Shown: positions 1-7,575 of the stretch, in pieces | How positions within the stretch are numbered: position 1 is the first letter of the stretch | Layout: every line of letters begins with the position of its first letter | Source: a virus | Length of the DNA: 64,000 nucleotides | Strand: one strand, 5' to 3' | IMG/VR virus record: IMGVR_UViG_3300044815_000115 | Location: 1-64,000 of that record | Notes under the pieces: generated by a model | The model's input: the letters and a program-made list of their open reading frames with translations, nothing else | The model's database searches: none | What the model was told of the DNA's origin: nothing | Translations under genes and position numbers: made by a program

Positions 1-131
1 CGCGCTTCGGCGTACAGCCACGACCAGGTCTGCGACAGCCGCTCGAGCGGGTTGGTCCGCTCGTCGATGCGCTGCTCATGCTTGGTCCGTCTCCGCCGGG
101 CGGCGGCGCGGGTGCCGGTTTCGCGTGCCAT
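1..131 (-). CDS. hypothetical protein, N-terminal fragment cut by the window edge
   Basis: An open frame begins with ATG at 131 on the minus strand and runs off the left edge after 43 codons. The start is preceded by GAGGAGG at good spacing. The visible N-terminus is rich in Ala and Arg. It is the most downstream visible gene of the leftward operon that begins at 2305. No domain can be recognised from this fragment. Confidence 0.55.
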   Translation of the reverse strand, partial: MARETGTRAAARRRRTKHEQRIDERTNPLERLSQTWSWLYAEA

Positions 132-173
132 GCGCGCGCTTCCCTCCTCGGGGGTAGTTGGTGTTTGTGCAGG

Positions 174-239
174 TCAGAGCAGGTATCCGGCGGCGAACGC
201 GACGCCGAACAGCAGGACCAGGGCGACGAGCCAGCGCAT
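174..239 (-). CDS. 21-residue single-pass membrane peptide
   Basis: The frame starts with ATG one base after the stop of the upstream 92-residue membrane protein. It encodes MRWLVALVLLFGVAF and a few more residues, which is essentially one hydrophobic helix. Position and spacing fit translational coupling in the leftward operon. At this length it could be a chance frame, so only context supports it. Confidence 0.4.
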   Translation of the reverse strand: MRWLVALVLLFGVAFAAGYLL

Positions 240-240
240 G

Positions 241-519
241 TCAGTCCTCGTCCTGGATGGTCAGTTGCCGCCACACGCACAGCAGGAAGATTGCGACCGA
301 GGTGAGGATCGCCGCGACGGCCACCTCGACACCGCCGTGCTGACGGTGCAGGCCGGCGAACGCGACCGGCAGCGTGACCAGCAGCAATACGGCGGATGCG
401 CGGACCGCGGTGAACTTCGGCGGGGGCATCGGCGGGGCGGGTACGGGCGGCGGGGTCTCCACGAACCGGCCCTCGATGAAGGCCGTGGTGGAGGTGGTGC
501 GGGTGTCGAGGGTGGTCAT
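241..519 (-). CDS. small two-helix membrane protein
   Basis: This 92-residue protein has a Pro-rich segment near residues 24-34 and two hydrophobic helices near 40-56 and 66-83. Its start lies three bases from the stop of the upstream 59-residue gene. It belongs to the leftward operon headed by the DUF2637 protein; small membrane proteins next to DUF2637 genes are common in actinomycete transfer (spread) modules. The exact role cannot be read from the sequence. Confidence 0.65.
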   Translation of the reverse strand: MTTLDTRTTSTTAFIEGRFVETPPPVPAPPMPPPKFTAVRASAVLLLVTLPVAFAGLHRQHGGVEVAVAAILTSVAIFLLCVWRQLTIQDED

Positions 520-522
520 CGG

Positions 523-702
523 TCAGTCCTCGAACTTCGAAAAGCCGGACACGATCAAGTTCGGGGTGCCGTAGTGCTCGCGTAGGTCCCTCATGACGAC
601 CTCGACGTCGTCCATGTCGCGGATCGGCTCTGGACGGCTGATCTCGGTCCCTCCGAACCGGCCGTGCTCCGTCGTCCAGGCGATCAGGTAGTGGTGGGTC
701 AT
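523..702 (-). CDS. small conserved-looking protein, 59 aa
   Basis: ATG at 702 follows the strong site GAGGAGAG. The ATG overlaps the stop of the preceding 29-residue frame in an ATGA junction. The product is acidic, starts MTHHYLIAWTTEHGRFGG and ends with FEDxx-type acidic residues. It lies between the DUF2637 protein and the two-helix membrane protein. I do not recognise the family. Confidence 0.6.
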   Translation of the reverse strand: MTHHYLIAWTTEHGRFGGTEISRPEPIRDMDDVEVVMRDLREHYGTPNLIVSGFSKFED

Positions 703-788
703 GATTCGCTCTCCTCAGAGGTGGTCGGGTGGTAGCCGTTCACGGGCGTCGTGACGGGCAGAGTGGACTCGGTGGAGGCGGTCTTCAC
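699..788 (-). CDS. very small frame, 29 aa
   Basis: A GTG start overlaps the stop of the DUF2637 gene (GTGA). The frame ends in an ATGA overlap with the next gene. Coupling at both ends is the only support; the product is Thr/Ser/Glu rich with no recognisable fold. It may be a coupling spacer rather than a functional protein. Confidence 0.35.
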   Translation of the reverse strand: MKTASTESTLPVTTPVNGYHPTTSEESES

Positions 789-2305
789 TGGTTCATCGCC
801 TTGCCTCCAGAGGGCCCCTCCGAGCGCAGTTGCGCCTGGGCCTCCGTGACCGCCTCCTGAAGACGGGGGGCTCTCGCCCAGCCCACTCCGAGCTCGTTCA
901 CGATGGCCTGCTGCGACCACTCTCGAACGTCGCCAGAGGGCAGGTTCTTCGCCGCGTTGGAGGGGGTCTCCAGCAGGCGCTGAACTGCCTCTTCGTCGGT
1001 GAAGCGGGGCTTGGTGGAGGCCCTGCCGGATGCGGTCTTGGAGGGGCCTCTGGTGCGGGCCTGGCGGCGGTCCTCCAGGTTGATGGTGGAGTCCTCCGCG
1101 TACTTCTGCTTGAGACTTCGGAGACCCTCCGCATACTCGGCGGAGGCGGCCTCGGCACGCTTCTCGGAGTCGACCTGGAGGGTTTCCAGCCGCCGCTCCA
1201 GGTCCGCGATGGAGGCGTGGAGGGTGGCGACCTCGGAGGTGTGGAGGGCCACCGTGGAGGTGAGTTCGGAGGTGAGATGCTCTACCCGATGGAGGTGCGC
1301 ATCCCGTTCGGAGGTGACCTCCGACAGTCGCGCGGCGGAGTCATCAAGCTTCGCCTGGAGGTCCCCCACCGCCTTCTCGGAGGCTGCCAGGAACCGGCCG
1401 GTGGTGGTCAGTTCAGAGGTGGCCCGATGAAGCTTCGAGGTGCGCTCCTCCAAGGCGACGACAAGCTGCCGGACCCGGGCCACCGGGTTGACCCGCATCC
1501 ACCAGCCGGGGCTGTCCACGGACGTCGCCCACCGCTGCTGCAGGGCAGCGTTGTAGCCCGTCCACGCCGCCTTCGGGTCGGTGACGTAGTTGTCGATCGA
1601 CCAGCGGCGAGCCAGGTAGGCGCGCAGCGGGAACGAGCGGATCCGGTCGCCGGAGAATGTGGCACCGGCCGCGTCGACGACGCCTTCCTTGCGCAGCTGG
1701 ACGTGCTGCATGCGGCGGGTGTGCAGGCCCCACAGCCACGGGGACAGCAGGGACAGCAGCCCGAACGCGGATGCTGCGGCGTTGACACCGAGCTTGTTGT
1801 CGGGGCTGAAGTCGGCGAAGTGCGCGTAGTTGATCGACGCCACGGCGGCGGCGATCGCGTAAGAGGCGCGGCGGAGTTGTGCGGCGGTCTTGCCGGCCTT
1901 GTTCATCAGGGCGTCGTGGGCGTGCCAGCCGACGTACACGGAGATGGACTCGATGGCGGCGGCGATGACCGCGGCGAGGGCGAGCTTGCCGGGGGTGGGC
2001 CAGCCGGCGGGGGCGACCTTCTCGTAGAAGAAGGCGACCTGCCCGTAGATGGCGGCGCCGTTGACGAGTAGCAGCGGCACGTACATGAGCCGCTTGGCCA
2101 CGTCGGTTTTGGCCTTGGCGGGTCTGCGGGCGATCAGGTAGGTGGCGACCGCTCCGGCGGTGACGCCGAGGAGCACGAGGCCTACCGAGAGAAGGGTGTT
2201 GTGCCCGCCCGCCCACACGCCGTCCGCCCAGCCGCCATCGACCGGGACCGTGGGGGTTCCGGACACGGCGGGGCCGTCGTCGGGCTGCAGGGGGATCAGG
2301 GGCAT
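785..2305 (-). CDS. DUF2637-like membrane protein with coiled coil and C-terminal DNA-binding-like domain
   Basis: This 506-residue protein has about four membrane helices in residues 38-190, including a segment with Glu-Ser-Ile-Ser-Val and a His-Ala-His motif. A long heptad-rich coiled coil follows at about 285-400, then a basic linker and a helix-turn-helix-like end at about 430-495. DUF2637 proteins are found in conjugative plasmids and integrative elements of actinomycetes, where they are linked to transfer or spread. The start is supported by a leaderless promoter: TAGAGT at 2312-2317 (minus strand) lies six bases before ATG. It heads the leftward operon and is divergent from an XRE regulator, whose likely operator lies between them. 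An alternative role is DNA anchoring at the membrane. The DUF assignment is recognition by pattern, not a search. Confidence 0.75.
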   Translation of the reverse strand: MPLIPLQPDDGPAVSGTPTVPVDGGWADGVWAGGHNTLLSVGLVLLGVTAGAVATYLIARRPAKAKTDVAKRLMYVPLLLVNGAAIYGQVAFFYEKVAPAGWPTPGKLALAAVIAAAIESISVYVGWHAHDALMNKAGKTAAQLRRASYAIAAAVASINYAHFADFSPDNKLGVNAAASAFGLLSLLSPWLWGLHTRRMQHVQLRKEGVVDAAGATFSGDRIRSFPLRAYLARRWSIDNYVTDPKAAWTGYNAALQQRWATSVDSPGWWMRVNPVARVRQLVVALEERTSKLHRATSELTTTGRFLAASEKAVGDLQAKLDDSAARLSEVTSERDAHLHRVEHLTSELTSTVALHTSEVATLHASIADLERRLETLQVDSEKRAEAASAEYAEGLRSLKQKYAEDSTINLEDRRQARTRGPSKTASGRASTKPRFTDEEAVQRLLETPSNAAKNLPSGDVREWSQQAIVNELGVGWARAPRLQEAVTEAQAQLRSEGPSGGKAMNQ

Positions 2306-2311
2306 TAGGCA

Positions 2312-2367
2312 ACTCTAACACGGATATCGAGATATCTCTAGGGATTTCTCGCCCTCGGCTATAGGAT
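2312..2367. promoter_or_regulatory. divergent promoter/operator region
   Basis: The leftward -10 (TAGAGT) lies at 2312-2317 and the rightward -10 (TAGGAT) at 2362-2367. Between them are overlapping inverted repeats: GATATC-GA-GATATC at 2323-2336 and GATATCTC-TA-GGGATTTC at 2331-2348. The second matches in layout the perfect repeat GAAATCCC-TC-GGGATTTC at 9569-9586. The XRE protein encoded just to the right is the likely binder (inference). Confidence 0.6.
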
Positions 2368-2374
2368 GAGAGTC

Positions 2375-2656
2375 ATGACCATGACCTCCCATGACGCCGA
2401 AATCAGCCCCCAGCTGATAAATCGGCTACGCGCAGACCGGCTACCACCACCGGCCAGACGACGCGAGATCCGCAAAGCGGCCCGGGCCACGCTGCTCGAC
2501 GTGGCAACCGAGTTGGGTGTGACGCAGCTGTCGGTCTCGAACTGGGAACGGGGGCTACACGAGCCGCGCCGCCGCTACATCCAGCCGTACCGCCGGCTGC
2601 TCGAGGTGCTGGCGGAACTCGCCGCAGAAGAGGTCTCTCAGCAGGGCCGGAAATGA
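2375..2656 (+). CDS. XRE-family helix-turn-helix regulator
   Basis: The protein is about 93 residues. A central HTH is visible around TLLDVATELGVTQLSVSNWE, followed by a second helical segment. The ATG at 2375 is chosen because TAGGAT at 2362-2367 would place the transcript start on it (leaderless); the earlier in-frame ATG at 2366 overlaps the -10. It is divergent from the DUF2637 gene and overlaps the next gene by ATGA. It probably represses both divergent promoters through the inverted repeats at 2323-2348, and perhaps the promoter at 9.56 kb that carries the same half-site. Confidence 0.8.
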   Translation: MTMTSHDAEISPQLINRLRADRLPPPARRREIRKAARATLLDVATELGVTQLSVSNWERGLHEPRRRYIQPYRRLLEVLAELAAEEVSQQGRK

Positions 2657-3105
2657 CGACGGCCGAGGTGCACGAACACCCCGGCCGCTCAGCCCGCCCA
2701 CGTAGTGCGAATACGCAGGAGAGAACCTTGACGGTAACTCAGGACGCGGGGTATGTCAGCCCTCCCCCCGACACCGAAGCCACCTACACCGCGGCCGAAC
2801 TGCTCGAGGTGGTCCTCGCCGCGTACGAGCGCGGGCTGAACGACGCGGCGAGCCAAGACGGCCGTGACCACTGGAACCGGCCCGAGCTGATCGCCGGCTT
2901 CCGGGAGCAACGCAAAGCCGCCGAGATTCGGGCCATGCGCGAACGGGCCGCATCCCGCTACCTGGTCCGCGGGCTCACCGACGGCTACGACTACAAAGGT
3001 GGTCCGGTGGACTTCGAGACGGGCATGCCGCTCGGATCCGCCTGCGCGTGGCTACGGCGCCAGCGCGCTCGTCCCGCGTACGAGTTGGCAGGCGGCGACC
3101 AGTGA
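2653..3105 (+). CDS. hypothetical protein upstream of replication helicase
   Basis: This 150-residue protein overlaps the XRE gene by ATGA and the helicase gene by GTGA, so the three form one operon. The N-terminal 25 codons have weak bias; a TTG at 2728 preceded by AGGAGAG is an alternative start. The body has a helical segment (about 46-110) followed by a GYDYKGGPVDF-type stretch. No family is recognised. Its position suggests an accessory role in replication of this module. Confidence 0.7.
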   Translation: MTTAEVHEHPGRSARPRSANTQERTLTVTQDAGYVSPPPDTEATYTAAELLEVVLAAYERGLNDAASQDGRDHWNRPELIAGFREQRKAAEIRAMRERAASRYLVRGLTDGYDYKGGPVDFETGMPLGSACAWLRRQRARPAYELAGGDQ

Positions 3106-4580
3106 CCGACGAAGAGCCGCTCTGGGGTGACGAGCTCACCGACCCCAGCTTCGAACCACCCGACGACCCCTGGGCGGCGCCGGAAACCGTGGCCGCGAGA
3201 GCCCTCGACGCCGGCGAGAAGGCCGTGCCGCTGGCCAACCTGCCCGAAGAGTTCTGGGGTGCCCGCCAACTGTTCAAAGACGTCCGGCAGGCGGCACACG
3301 CCACGGTCAACTCCGCCGACGCGGTCCTCGGCAGCGTGCTCGCGCGCGCGTCAGGAATGGTCTCGCACGAGCTCCGGTTCGACTCCGGTCGCGGCCCGAA
3401 CGGGTCACTGAACCTGTTCGTCGCGATCGTCGCCCCCTCGGGCATCGGCAAGACGACCGCCGTGCAATGCGCCGACGACCTGGTCATGACGCCGCGGTAC
3501 CTGTCCTGCGGGGAGGGTCGCAGCGACATGGACCGGTTCCGCGACGGCGTCGGGCTGGGTACAGGCGAAGGGATCGCCGAGGCGTACATGGGGATGATCG
3601 AACGCCCCACCGGCGCCGTCCAGGCCCGGTCCACGAAGACCGCGAACGCCGGCGACCCGGTGATGAAGGCGGAACGCGGCCAGGTCCGCCACAACGCGTT
3701 CCTCTATCTCGACGAGGGTCAAACCCTTTCGAAGATGATGAAGGAACGGCAGGGCACGACCATCGGCGCGACGATCAGGACCGCCTGGACCGGTCAGGCC
3801 CTCGGTCAGGCGAACGCACAGGAGGCCACGACCCGGTTCGTGGGGCGGAACATGTACTCGCTGGGCATGGTGATCGGATACCAGCCCGCGGTCGCCCAGG
3901 ATCTGCTGTCCGACGGCGGCCCGGGCACACCGCAGCGGTTCCTGTGGCTGTCGGCGCTGGACCCGAACATCCCCGAGGATGGTCCGTTCATGCCGGCGCG
4001 GGTCGTTCTGCCGCTCGAGACCGTCGACGGGCTGGCGTTGTCCGGCGTGGTGAGCTTTCCGGAGGCATACAAAGCCGATCTTCGGCGGGCGCACCGGGCG
4101 AAGGTGATCGCTGAGGTTGCGGTCGACGAGTTGGATTCCCACGAGCCGCTGATGCTGTGCAAGCTTGCCGCCTTGTTCTGTGTGCTCGACGCGCGGATGG
4201 CCGTGTCGGGCGAGGACATCGAGTTGGCGAACCTGCTGTGGCGGGTGTCGTGCGCGACGCGGGACCGGCTGATGGAGTTCGGCCGGCAGGAGGCGCAACG
4301 GCGTAAGGCGGAAAAGTTGGCGACGAGGATCGCCGAGACTGAGGCGGTCAGTCTTGCAACGAGGGGCGTCGACCACACGATCGACCGGGTGGCTCGGCTG
4401 ATTTTCCGGCGGGTGCGGTCACATGAGGGGCCTGCACTGCGGTATCTGCTGCGCAAGAACATCGGCTCGGCCAACAAGCCCTATTTCGATGCCGCCCTTG
4501 CGCATGCGAAGGGTCAGCGGTGGGTGGCGACGGACGAGGACGACCGCGAGGTTCTGCTGGGGTCGGCGACCCCCCTGTGA
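3102..4580 (+). CDS. P-loop ATPase, DUF3987-type replication helicase
   Basis: The 492-residue product contains a Walker A motif APSGIGKTT (Lys at about 117) and a Walker B segment FLYLDEGQ about 95 residues later. The GTG start at 3102 overlaps the stop of the previous gene (GTGA); longer starts would invade that gene. Proteins of this type (DUF3987-like) act as replication helicase or primase-helicase components in actinomycete integrative elements. A block with palindromes, an AT-rich stretch and poly-G follows directly, which may be its origin. No primase domain is seen. The family call is by motif and length. Confidence 0.75.
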   Translation: MTDEEPLWGDELTDPSFEPPDDPWAAPETVAARALDAGEKAVPLANLPEEFWGARQLFKDVRQAAHATVNSADAVLGSVLARASGMVSHELRFDSGRGPNGSLNLFVAIVAPSGIGKTTAVQCADDLVMTPRYLSCGEGRSDMDRFRDGVGLGTGEGIAEAYMGMIERPTGAVQARSTKTANAGDPVMKAERGQVRHNAFLYLDEGQTLSKMMKERQGTTIGATIRTAWTGQALGQANAQEATTRFVGRNMYSLGMVIGYQPAVAQDLLSDGGPGTPQRFLWLSALDPNIPEDGPFMPARVVLPLETVDGLALSGVVSFPEAYKADLRRAHRAKVIAEVAVDELDSHEPLMLCKLAALFCVLDARMAVSGEDIELANLLWRVSCATRDRLMEFGRQEAQRRKAEKLATRIAETEAVSLATRGVDHTIDRVARLIFRRVRSHEGPALRYLLRKNIGSANKPYFDAALAHAKGQRWVATDEDDREVLLGSATPL

Positions 4581-4592
4581 TTGGGGGGCGAA

Positions 4593-4610
4593 GGGGGGCG
4601 ATCGCCCCCC
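4593..4610. repeat. 18-bp perfect palindrome, copy 1
   Basis: The sequence GGGGGGCGATCGCCCCCC is its own reverse complement. It lies 12 bp after the helicase stop and could act as a terminator stem or a protein-binding site. An identical copy is at 4840-4857. Confidence 0.8.
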
Positions 4611-4731
4611 ATGGGGCTAACGAACAACACAAAACCGAGATTTTTTCGGGATCTTGCAATTGCCCAAAATCCGGTGCCTGAGCTGCATAGATAGATAAAT
4701 ATCAATATCAAAGAGGGGTGACTACGCGCGA

Positions 4732-4845
4732 GGGTGTCTGTGGGGTAGTGGGGGGGGGGGGGGCGGGGGGGGGGGCGGGCGGGGGGGGGGGGGGGGGCGG
4801 GGGGGGGGGGGGGGGGGGCGTGGGTGTCTGTGGGGTAGTGGGGGG
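4732..4845. repeat. 24-bp direct repeats bracketing a poly-G tract
   Basis: GGGTGTCTGTGGGGTAGTGGG occurs at 4732-4752 and again at 4822-4842. Between them, from about 4749 to 4819, the strand is almost only G with single C interruptions. This can form G-quadruplexes and will cause polymerase slippage, so the exact length in the assembly is uncertain. Confidence 0.75.
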
Positions 4846-4857
4846 CGATCGCCCCCC
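4840..4857. repeat. 18-bp perfect palindrome, copy 2
   Basis: This is identical to 4593-4610 (GGGGGGCGATCGCCCCCC). The two copies bracket the AT-rich segment and the poly-G tract, 230 bp apart. Confidence 0.8.
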
Positions 4858-5111
4858 CGCCCCCCACGCAGGCCAACCGCCCCCCACCCTCGATGCGCCT
4901 TTGACCTTCGAATGACAGGAGATCCAGGATGCCGACCCCGTTCGGAGAACAGACTTCCGTCGACGAACTGTCCCTGATCCGACAGCCGGACTGTGATCAA
5001 CCCGATACGCTCAGTACTCGTGCCGTCAACGCTGCGGAGGCACCCATGCCAATCAGCGCACTCCTGACACGAACGACGGAACAGTGGGCTGCGCAACCGC
5101 GCCAACGGCAG

Positions 5112-5123
5112 TACGTTGCGGCG
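5112..5123 (+). promoter_or_regulatory. leaderless -10 for Panacea gene
   Basis: TACGTT at 5112-5117 is followed by six bases and then ATG at 5124, the arrangement seen at many starts in this window. Confidence 0.5.
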
Positions 5124-5588
5124 ATGACTACGAGCGCCAACTCCGTCATCGCAGCCATAGATGCTCGGCGTCCCGGCATGACCATCAACAAGCTGCAACT
5201 GCTGCTGTTCTTCGCCCAGGGCCACCACCTCGGCTGGCGCGGGCAAGCATTGTTCGACGAACCCATGTACGCCACCGAACGGGGCGTGGCCGTCGAGGAC
5301 GTCCCCGGCGAAGACACCCCGGCCCTGCAGGGGGAAGGCCCGCTGAACACCGTCGGATACGTGGTCGAACGCTACGCAGCCTTGTCACCGGCCGATTTGC
5401 GGACACTGATTCAGGCGTCCCAGCCGTGGCAGGCCACCACCAAGCCGGGCGCTGGCCCACGCATCGAATGGGCGCATCTACGCGACTGGTTCCGCCGCCC
5501 TGATGAGACTGACGACCCGGACGACGAGCGGCCCAACCGCGCCGAGATGGCCGAAGCCATGGGGTTCTGGCGATCGCTGAACAGCTGA
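5124..5588 (+). CDS. Panacea-domain (DUF4065) putative antitoxin
   Basis: The product from 5124 is 154 residues, the usual size for a Panacea protein. It has the family pattern: MTTSANSVIAAID, then INKLQLLLFFAQGHHLGW (about 20-37), an Ala-Thr-Glu-Arg-Gly-Val segment, and a C-terminal LSPADLRTLIQASQPW. Panacea proteins are antitoxins that neutralise diverse toxins encoded next to them (established for the family). The start at 5124 is favoured by a leaderless promoter and by weak codon bias upstream; a longer form from 4929 has an AGGAG site. The 126-residue gene 19 bp downstream is the candidate toxin. Confidence 0.75.
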   Translation: MTTSANSVIAAIDARRPGMTINKLQLLLFFAQGHHLGWRGQALFDEPMYATERGVAVEDVPGEDTPALQGEGPLNTVGYVVERYAALSPADLRTLIQASQPWQATTKPGAGPRIEWAHLRDWFRRPDETDDPDDERPNRAEMAEAMGFWRSLNS

Positions 5589-5607
5589 CGACTTGCGAGG
5601 GGGATGC

Positions 5608-5988
5608 GTGGTTGACGCGTACGGCACCTTCGGCACGTGGAAGCTCGATGATTTCGAACCCGGACTCAACGACTGGTTCGACCGCGAGCATCCCCCGTCA
5701 GACTTGTTCGAGCAGGTCCAAGCGTGGTGGCCGCGCCTGGAGCACTCCAGTGAGCGAACCCACGCTCATCCGGCAACCGATGAGGCCACCGCCGACGGGG
5801 GCGGCGAGGACAACGTCTTCGTCATACTCGTGCCAGGCTGCTCCGTCCCGGACGAGTCCAAGGGGATGCTTCGTGCGTTGTGCATCTTCCAGGTCTTTGA
5901 GGTAGGCCACCGGGTGGTGTGCCGCGCATTCCACACCGTGCGGTCGACGGCGCCCGCCGAGGTGGACCGGGCGGACGGTATGGGTTAG
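5608..5988 (+). CDS. hypothetical protein, candidate toxin partner of Panacea
   Basis: The GTG start at 5608 follows GAGGGGG at short spacing and lies 19 bp after the Panacea stop. The 126-residue product starts VVDAYGTFGTWKLDDFEPG and ends with a compact segment containing VFVILVPGC and FEVGHRVVCRAFHTV. It resembles no toxin family I know. Its role as toxin is inferred only from gene order and size. Confidence 0.6.
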   Translation: MVDAYGTFGTWKLDDFEPGLNDWFDREHPPSDLFEQVQAWWPRLEHSSERTHAHPATDEATADGGGEDNVFVILVPGCSVPDESKGMLRALCIFQVFEVGHRVVCRAFHTVRSTAPAEVDRADGMG

Positions 5989-6001
5989 CCGGTAACGGCG
6001 C

Positions 6002-6013
6002 TACCCTGAGGGC
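6002..6013 (+). promoter_or_regulatory. leaderless promoter for small protein/PIN operon
   Basis: TACCCT at 6002-6007 plus six bases leads directly to ATG at 6014. Confidence 0.55.
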
Positions 6014-6190
6014 ATGGAGCATGACACCGACGCGCAGAGCGACTCGGCCCCCGCAACGGCCGGCGTGGGCACCCCGCAGGGCCGTGAGCGCGCCCGTAGG
6101 CTCCTCGCCGACGGACGTGACCGGATGAGCCAGCAGGACTGGGCCGACCTGCGGGAGCGGTTCGGTGTCCGCGTGCGGCACGTGGCGTGA
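6014..6190 (+). CDS. small putative antitoxin, 58 aa
   Basis: The product is 58 residues with an acidic N-terminus and an Arg-rich helical C-terminal half (RERARRLLADGRDRMSQQDW). It starts leaderless at 6014 and overlaps the PIN-domain gene by GTGA, the typical arrangement of a type II toxin-antitoxin pair. No DNA-binding fold is certain. It could instead simply be a translational leader. Confidence 0.6.
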   Translation: MEHDTDAQSDSAPATAGVGTPQGRERARRLLADGRDRMSQQDWADLRERFGVRVRHVA

Positions 6191-6582
6191 CCGATAGGCC
6201 TGTCACGCTCGTCCTGGACACCTCCGCGATCATCGCCTACACCCGGGCCGAAACCGCCATCCACGTCGGTGACGTGCTGGTCCAGGTGGTCGACGAGGAT
6301 GCGCTGGCTGTTCTGCCGGCGTCCTGCCTCGCCGAGGCACTGCCGTCGGTCGCCGACCCGGACATGCTGGATCTGCTGGTGGCGCATGAGGCGACCACAG
6401 TCCTCGCGGACGGCCCCGACATGTGGCGGGACCTCGCGGCGATGGTGGAGATCACCGGCCGTCCGGACTCGGCGTCCGCGGCACTCGCAGCGATCGACTT
6501 CACCGCGAGCATCCTCACCCGCGCCCCACTGTTGTACGCCGGGCTCCGCGACGGCCGGATGGTCATCCCGATCGGCGAATAG
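6187..6582 (+). CDS. PIN-domain protein, VapC-like putative toxin
   Basis: The product is 131 residues with the PIN start VLDTSAIIAYT (Asp11) and a conserved-looking Glu50 in SCLAEAL. PIN toxins are Mg-dependent RNases that use about four acidic residues. The usual C-terminal Thr-Arg-Asp appears here as ILTRAPLLYAGL, so one expected acid is missing, which may lower activity. GTG at 6187 overlaps the upstream stop. The upstream 58-residue protein is the likely antitoxin. Confidence 0.75.
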   Translation: MTDRPVTLVLDTSAIIAYTRAETAIHVGDVLVQVVDEDALAVLPASCLAEALPSVADPDMLDLLVAHEATTVLADGPDMWRDLAAMVEITGRPDSASAALAAIDFTASILTRAPLLYAGLRDGRMVIPIGE

Positions 6583-6756
6583 TCGCCAGCCGCTCACCGA
6601 TGGTTGCCGTGGGCGCCCCGACCGGCTGAGATCACTGTCCTATGAGGCCTCTTCCGATCTTCGACGGTTGCCGATGGGATGGGGTGCGGTCGGCCTTCTC
6701 GGACCGGGGGCCGGCCACTAACCGGTCTGGTCCCGGTCTGCGTCTGGAGCCCTCTC

Positions 6757-7530
6757 GTGTCGTACGACCCGTATCCCCCGCAACCCGACCCGGACCGGCC
6801 GGTTCAGGAGTACGGGCATCCCGCACCGCAGGCGCCGCGTAGGCCGTGGTGGCCGTGGGCCGCCCTGGCTGCCGCGGTGCTGTTGCTCGCGAGCGGCACC
6901 TGGTACGCGTACGAGTATCGGATCAAGAAGGACTCGGGCATCGCCGCGTGCGAGGCGTTCCGCGACCAGGGCAAGGTTGCCGGCGCGTCCGCAGAAAGCC
7001 CGACCGGCGACAAGCTGACCGAGGCCGAGTACCGCAAGCTGCGGAAGGTGTTCGAGGACTCCCGCCACGACGACATCCGCGAAAAGGGCACCAAGCTGAT
7101 GGATGTCCTCTGGCAGGTGACCCAGTTGGGCGACAATCCCGGCCTGGAGGCACTGCCCTTCGTGGGTCAGATGATGGACGCGGTCTCGGATATGCAGACG
7201 GCGTGCGCGAACCACGGTGTCATCGTCGTGTTCGACATGGGCGGTGCGTCGCCGAGCGACTCACCCGACGTAAAGGCGAAATGCAGTGACGTGTTCCGCA
7301 GCGGCGAGCTCATTGACGAGGTGAAGGCGTCCGCCGGGTGTTCCGACGGCGACGGCGATCCTGGGGCTATCGGCGACTTCCCCTGCGCAGACGGCACCCA
7401 CCTGTTCTCTGCGACCGACGTTCCGGGCGTCACGAACGGCTGGGGCTGGGGCGGGCAGCAATACCGGGCGACGGGCAACCCGGCGGACGATCCGGCCTAC
7501 CAGAAGGCCATGGCGCGCTGCTATCCGTAG
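6757..7530 (+). CDS. single-pass membrane protein with extracytoplasmic domain
   Basis: The 257-residue product has a Pro/Tyr-rich cytosolic N-terminus, one membrane helix at about 31-52 (WWPWAALAAAVLLLASGTWY), then an exported domain with several Cys and a short Gly/Trp-rich segment near the end. GTG at 6757 follows GGAG at eight bases. N-termini like this are common in actinomycete anchored proteins of unknown function. It is monocistronic and ends at a strong hairpin. Confidence 0.7.
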   Translation: MSYDPYPPQPDPDRPVQEYGHPAPQAPRRPWWPWAALAAAVLLLASGTWYAYEYRIKKDSGIAACEAFRDQGKVAGASAESPTGDKLTEAEYRKLRKVFEDSRHDDIREKGTKLMDVLWQVTQLGDNPGLEALPFVGQMMDAVSDMQTACANHGVIVVFDMGGASPSDSPDVKAKCSDVFRSGELIDEVKASAGCSDGDGDPGAIGDFPCADGTHLFSATDVPGVTNGWGWGGQQYRATGNPADDPAYQKAMARCYP

Positions 7531-7542
7531 TCCGGACAACGA

Positions 7543-7575
7543 AAGCACCCCCGGCCGGTCGGCTCGGGGGCGCTT
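7543..7575 (+). terminator. hairpin terminator
   Basis: AAGCACCCCCG and CGGGGGCGCTT pair with one mismatch around a short loop, 12 bp after the membrane protein stop. The converging gene ends at 7591, so it may serve both strands. Confidence 0.7.

Larger units (their letters stand above)
4581..5123. other. 543-bp non-coding block: palindromes, AT-rich stretch, poly-G tract
   Basis: No convincing gene lies here. In-frame codons upstream of 5124 lack the usual strong GC3 bias, although a ribosome-site-like AGGAG precedes an ATG at 4929. The block holds two copies of one 18-bp palindrome, a notably AT-rich segment (about 4,620-4,715) with ATAGATAGATAAATATCAATA, and a long G-run. The layout resembles a replication origin or a regulatory region for the preceding helicase (inference). 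Confidence 0.55.

Noticed and set aside
830-2071. 413-residue rightward frame opposite the DUF2637 gene
   Set aside because: It is a Gly/Arg-rich shadow of the antisense strand. The DUF2637 gene has the domain pattern and a promoter.
4929-5123. N-terminal extension of the Panacea protein
   Set aside because: Codon bias is weak, Panacea proteins usually begin near the ATG at 5124, and a leaderless -10 precedes that start. The AGGAG before 4929 keeps it possible.
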